Positions 59,581 through 64,000 of a stretch of 64,000 nt of DNA are shown here, piece after piece. The notes beneath the pieces are model-generated. The model was not told where the DNA came from. It made no database searches and was given only the letters and a program-made list of their open reading frames with translations. Source of the stretch: Chamaecyparis obtusa (lineage: Eukaryota > Streptophyta > Pinopsida > Cupressales > Cupressaceae); contig BSBK01009263.1 of assembly GCA_027943335.1 (NCBI GenBank), forward strand, positions 355,496-419,495, in the 5' to 3' direction. The first letter of the stretch is position 1; each line of letters begins with the position of its first letter. A program made the translations under genes and the position numbers.

Positions 59581-61034
59581 CTAGCATACTTGAAAGAATA
59601 GAGCAGTAAAGCCATCTGGGCCTGGGGCTTTGTCCGGAGGCAAGGAAAAGACCCCTTTTTTTAATTCTTGAATGGTAAATGGAGCCATGAGTTTTAAATT
59701 TTCCACTGTTGAAATCATGTTGGGGATTGCCTCTACCAGTTCCTCCATTGGAGGTGGCAGTGGACAAGCAATGGCAGGAGGGGCTAACAAATTTTGAAAA
59801 AATTTGACCCCTTCATCTTGTATGCTTTGAGGTTCTGACAATAAGATGCCATTGTCAGCTTTGGTTATCGAGAGAATACAATTGCTCATTGTTTTTAATT
59901 TAGCTGACACATGAAAGTATTTTGTATTTCTATCCCCCTCTTTTAGCCAAAGTTCTCTTGACTTCTGCCTCCAGTATTCCTCTTCTCTGCTGTATATTTC
60001 CTCCCACTCCTGTACTAGACTTTTCTGAGTAGCGAAGGAGTCATTATTCATCCCTTTTTTTATAATAGTGTTATATATGTCCTCTAATTTGGCCTTGACT
60101 GTTTCTTTCTCTTTAAAAATATTCTTAAATATCATCTCATTCCATTTCTTGATCCACTATTTGGTGAGCTTCATCTTGTGTACAAACTGGTACATTTTAG
60201 TTCCGTCTATCGCGGGCACTGAATTCCAACAATGCTTAAGTGAATTCAAAAAACTTGGGTGGCGTAACCACATTCTTTCAAACTTGAATGATGATCTATG
60301 TTGGAAATCTTGTTTTGTTACTGTCGTGTACAAATGTAGACAAATTGGGAAATGATCTGAACCTGGTTGTGGTAGAATTTCTGAGTGAAATGTAACATTG
60401 ACTAATTTCCAGCATTGGGAGAGGAGAAATCTGTCTAATCTGATTGCTATTTGAGAGAAGTCTACCCTTTCGTTGGTCCATGTAAATGACCCATTTGATG
60501 ACACAACATCCATTAGGCCATTATCTTCAACAAAATTTGCAAAGTCCTGAATTGTCCTCATTGGTGGACAAATTCCACCCATTTTTTCTGACATTTTAAA
60601 AAGGCATTAAAATCCCCCCCCATTATGATATGTGTGTCTGAGTGAAGTTGTAAAAACTAAGTAATCTCTGACCACAATCTCAATTTGTCTTGGGTTGCTG
60701 TGGGCCCGTAAACATTAAACAATAATATTTTAGTATCAAATTATTCCAATCTGATGGCTTGCCAATTATCTTTCTTCACAATAATTTGGACTTGAAATTG
60801 ATTAGTATCCCAGAGGATAGCTAGCCCACCTGATGCACCTATCATTGGACTATAAACAACATTCCATTTTGTCCATTTCCTAATAGTTTTGTTGAAAACC
60901 TCATCTGACATCTTTGTTTCTTGAAGTAGTATAATATCCGCTTTTATAGAATCAATTTCTAGCTTGATTCTATATCTTTTGTCAGAGGCATTGAGTCCTC
61001 TGAAATTCCAAGATGCTATCTTCATTGCTAACAA
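59581..61034 (-). pseudogene. LINE-C ORF2 N-terminus: AP-like endonuclease and start of RT
   Basis: Start at the ATG in LLAMKIASWNFRGLN (61028-61026). Endonuclease motifs in order: SWNFRGLN, DIILLQETK (Glu), GASGGLAILWD, a TAA stop at 60741-60743, GGDFNAF (about 60621-60604), and QPGSDHFPI (Asp-His). These are the catalytic residues of the EEP nuclease that nicks target DNA. A one-base frameshift near 60596-60603 shifts to the frame of 60594-60157. The downstream open part (60135-59581) carries WLKEGDRNTKYFH and LPPDKAPGPDGF, the start of RT. Confidence 0.9.
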
Positions 61035-61085
61035 GGAGAACCTTTTGTTCTCCTCATCAATCTTTTGGAAGGTGTGAACTTCCCA

Positions 61086-63522
61086 TCTAGTGTTGATTGA
61101 ATTCCAGCTTCAATTTCTTCTTTGACTATAGTACTTTTAGGCTTTCTACCACTTTTTTCGGTGGAGCCTTGGCTTGTGCTTGATGTAATGGTGATTGCTC
61201 AATTGATAGTGACATATTAGGGTCAAAAGCCATAGGACCCACTCCTACAACACAAGTAGTATTGTTTGGGCCATCACATATTTCCTGATTAGTCCCATCA
61301 ATAACCGAATCTAGATTAGCATGCAATTCCTGGTCATATCCTACTAGGTTTTCCTCTGATGTAGGAAATGTGTTACTCTATATCCATTCTATAATGTGGG
61401 AGTGAACAGTCTCCTCTGATTCAAATGGAGGCACGAACATACTAGCTGCATTCCTGTAGTCTTTATTATGGTCGACGGATATAGCTTCTCTCTGCCCATT
61501 AACTCTCCCCTTAGATTGACTGGTAGAATATGAAGAAGAAGAGCCTTTAGAATCCGTACTGAGCTCATTTACCCCTTGAGCCTTATTTTTGTCACTTTGT
61601 TGGTGCATGTTTAGAATCTAATGCTCTTCAAGTGGTTGCATATTCTCTTCTACTGGAATAGTGGTAAAACCATCACTTAGGCATTTATGTTGATCTTGTT
61701 TGTTGTACACACCTTCATACTGAAGGATCCCCTCTTCTTCTGCTATTTCATATATTATTTTGGTAGCTAGGTCTATCAATAACTCTTCTAAAATTTTCCT
61801 AGCTCGCAGATTTACCAACACCTCTTTATCAAACACATCATTTTTAATTGGATTTGTAGCAGGAGAATCTGAAAACATTAAGTGTTGTACTATGTCATCC
61901 TGACTGAAACTTGAGTCTTCTAATTTATTCCAATCTAATAAGGCAGGCTACTTGGAGGCACTCAAGAACACCATAATGATACTTATAGCCCAATAAAAGA
62001 AGATAGAAGCTTCATATGGGTAAATCTCATTAGGCAGCACTTCAACAGAGTATGGTGAAGAAGATTTCAATTCTGCTTGCTGAGGGATATGTGATATGGA
62101 GCACAGGAAAGGATTTGTATAGAAGTTATCACATACCCTCAATTGGGTTAATGGTTGGGATTGGAAATGAGTTGTGAAATGCCCTAATTGATGTTGATAT
62201 AACATGATAGTCTCCTCATTTTGAAGATGAATTTTATGATCCCACTTCCCCCATTTGGATTTTAGGGAAATACATTTTGGCAATTCAGAAGTCCCATCAT
62301 GAAGGATACACACGCTAACTTCTCGGTGCAGCACCTCAAATGGTATTAGGTCATGCTTAGCAAAGATACCAAGCTGATTAGCAATGATTTCTACTATGTC
62401 CAGATCTCTGAATTCTAAAGGCAAGTTTGGCAAGGCAATCCAAATGGGGAAGAAAAGTGGAGCTCTATCTTGTAGTTTTAGATTAGGGGTCCATACTGCA
62501 GTAAAGAGTCCAAGTCCTTTGCAGAACCAACTTTTGATCTTGTGTATCCCATCCCTCATAACAGAGTTTTCAAATTTAGCAAGAAAATAACCCAACTCAA
62601 TATTTAACCAAAAAACATCAATTAACATTGGCCAATTGTCAAAGGCCCAAATTTTAATATCATCAATACATAAGCCTATTCTTGAAAATGTACCTATTAA
62701 TGCTATATTTTGGAGATGATGAATTTGATCTTGAAGCAGATGATCTGGAAAGGATATTGATGTATAATCATGAGTCTCAGTCCCTTGTTGAGTTGCCTTA
62801 TGAAGAGTGCTCTTCTTAATCTACCAAACTTGAATAGCTTGCTTTGGATTGAAAGGGGGCTCTATTTGTTGTGACCTAATGAGATTGCCCGGTATGTTGA
62901 TTTGATATCTGCTTCGTAACCCTCAAATCTTCCTATTTTTAGCGGGACCCTGATTATACCGTATGGCTACAGGCGATCCCGGTGGTGTGCCTTCACAAAT
63001 GTCCAGTATTTCTTGCTTGTGGAAGCCTTGATATCTACCCTGAGCTCTTTGTCTTGGCAAGAAGAGATTACCTCCCGCCTCATGAATAGAATGTGCATTG
63101 TTAAAAGGGGCTTTGTGATGTTGTACTACCTTATTGAAACCCTCCTTCCTCTGCAACCCAGACTAGGGCTTTACTGGTGCGTTAATGAATCTAGGATTCA
63201 CAAAAAAAGGCTTGGTCGGTTGGACTGTTACTTTTCCACTAAATATTTTCATTATGTCATCAGGATCAAAATGGGTAGCAGTGTTGCCCTTCACCCAGTT
63301 TTTCTGTGCAAACGGACCGATTGAAAATGTGGAGGGTGAGAGGGCTAACGGAAACCTTACCATAGTGTGACAAATCTTGTTGCAGTTGGTACTAATCAAA
63401 CACCCGCTTCTGTGATGGAAGTTGCTTCCTGGCCCCATATGGCTATCGTTGTCTGCCTTCCCCCTCCATCGAATCCACTGAACTCTCTGCTGGATACTCC
63501 CCTCTTCCCCGCATGATTGCAT
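61086..63522 (-). pseudogene. LINE-C ORF1 (DUF4283-type nucleic-acid-binding protein)
   Basis: One uninterrupted frame (no indel) of about 800 codons with seven stops: TAG 63163-63165, TGA 62923-62925, TAG 62821-62823, 61948-61950, 61618-61620, 61378-61380 and 61126-61128. The central part (62628-62330) matches the DUF4283 pattern of plant L1 ORF1: KSWFCKGLGLFTAVWTPNL, IWIALPNLPLEFRD and IIANQLGIFAKHD. The C-terminal third is Ser/Gln/Glu-rich without a clear zinc knuckle. It likely coated LINE RNA. The exact start is uncertain: ATG at 63522-63520 lies in the 5' monomer. Confidence 0.82.
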
Positions 63523-63700
63523 GGCATTTTTTGACCTCTTGCAATCATGTGACCTTGATCATGGGAGTGGCTATTTTCTGGATATCACTATATGCCTTCC
63601 CCTCCATCGAATTCGATGGACTCTCTGTTGGATACTCCCCTCTTCCCCGCATGATCGCATGGTATTTTTTTACCTCTTGCGATCATGCGACCATTTTGAA
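63455..63700 (-). repeat. LINE-C 5' UTR: two 138-bp monomers with hairpins
   Basis: GCCTTCC..CCTCCATCGAAT at 63455 recurs at 63594 with the same downstream text (GGATACTCCCCTCTTCCCC). Each copy carries a hairpin: CGCATGATTGCA/TGCAATCATGTG (63510-63521, 63540-63551) and CGCATGATCGCA/TGCGATCATGCG (63648-63659, 63678-63689). Near the very start of the LINE on its sense strand, they could be promoter monomers as in some L1s. Confidence 0.82.
63604..63619. other. Perfect 16-bp palindrome
   Basis: CCATCGAATTCGATGG in the outer monomer; the inner copy (CCATCGAATCCACTG) is not palindromic. Confidence 0.8.
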
Positions 63701-63783
63701 ATTTCATTTCTCCCTACATCCTTCTAGCACCTCCTCGGGAAAATTCAAAGTTTGATTAATACTATCCAGCATGGGAAAAAAAT

Positions 63784-63800
63784 AATATTAAAGATTTTTA
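63784..63800. repeat. Target-site duplication of LINE-C, 5' side
   Basis: AATATTAAAGATTTTTA, identical to 55328-55344. Confidence 0.93.
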
Positions 63801-64000
63801 AAAGTGATATATAAAGATTTTAAAATTTTATATATAAAAAATTTATTTATAAAATATAAATATATTAGTGTTCTTATAAAATAAGATGATCATTAAATAT
63901 GCATTTTAATGTAGAATATAATTATTTAATAAATTCAATCAAATAAATTATTATAAATTTTATGTGTCAATAAATGTAAAATTCTATAAAAATATAGTTA

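Larger units (their letters stand above)
55345..63783 (-). mobile_element. LINE-C: full-length L1-type LINE
   Basis: 8.44 kb on the minus strand between 17-bp TSDs. Order: 5' UTR with two 138-bp monomers, ORF1 (frame 0 from about 63522 to about 61086), ORF2 (61034-56721), a 1.4-kb 3' UTR and an A-rich tail (55345-55357 read on the minus strand). The terminus just inside (TTAATAAAATATGG..CCACTTTTG) resembles other plant L1 3' ends. Both ORFs contain stops, and ORF2 also frameshifts, so it is inactive. Confidence 0.93.

Overview
The window looks like repeat-filled nuclear DNA of a seed plant. It is AT-rich, has no compact genes, and is dominated by plant-type LTR retrotransposons (Copia, chromovirus, Tat) and L1-type LINEs whose ORF2 carries a plant-style C-terminal RNase H. 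The long intergenic tracts, large decayed elements and giant solo LTRs would fit a gymnosperm, but that is inference; nothing here fixes the species. No intact host gene, rRNA gene or CRISPR array was seen.

Layout. 1-4878: 3' part of a decayed Copia element (+ strand) whose probable 3' LTR carries a terminal-inverted-repeat element (3261-4255) between two microsatellites. 4879-9500: mostly unassignable DNA, with two pseudo-exons of a YODA-type MAPKKK (5792-6607) and a tRNA-Val-like Pol III unit (9162-9232), possibly a SINE head. 9534-17760: a 5'-truncated LINE (- strand, 'LINE-A') split by a complete chromovirus (9780-16148, TSD ATCTC, LTRs about 98% alike). 18065-20355: a decayed, unrecognised element-like ORF (- strand). 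20427-41337: a complete Copia element ('Copia-2', + strand) whose RNase H region is split by a complete Tat-lineage Ty3/gypsy element (25254-39498, - strand, TSD ATTGG). 41600-43645: another 5'-truncated LINE ('LINE-B', - strand). 45805-53892: two noncoding elements of about 4 kb, one nested in the other, each with its own perfect 5-bp TSD and matching ends; they are best read as giant solo LTRs. 55345-63783: a full-length L1-type LINE ('LINE-C', - strand) bounded by a 17-bp TSD, with ORF1, ORF2 (endonuclease, RT, zinc finger, RNase H) and two 138-bp 5'-UTR monomers.

How it works together. This is a stratified set of insertions: old hosts (Copia-2, LINE-A, outer solo LTR) hold younger guests (Tat, chromovirus, inner solo LTR). 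In the three longest single-frame coding regions every premature stop is TAG or TGA, never TAA, and no frameshift is present. That is what cytosine deamination at CAG (CHG) and CGA (CG) sites would leave in methylated, silenced transposons. No element has a fully intact reading frame, so none appears autonomous, although the chromovirus is disabled only by stop codons.
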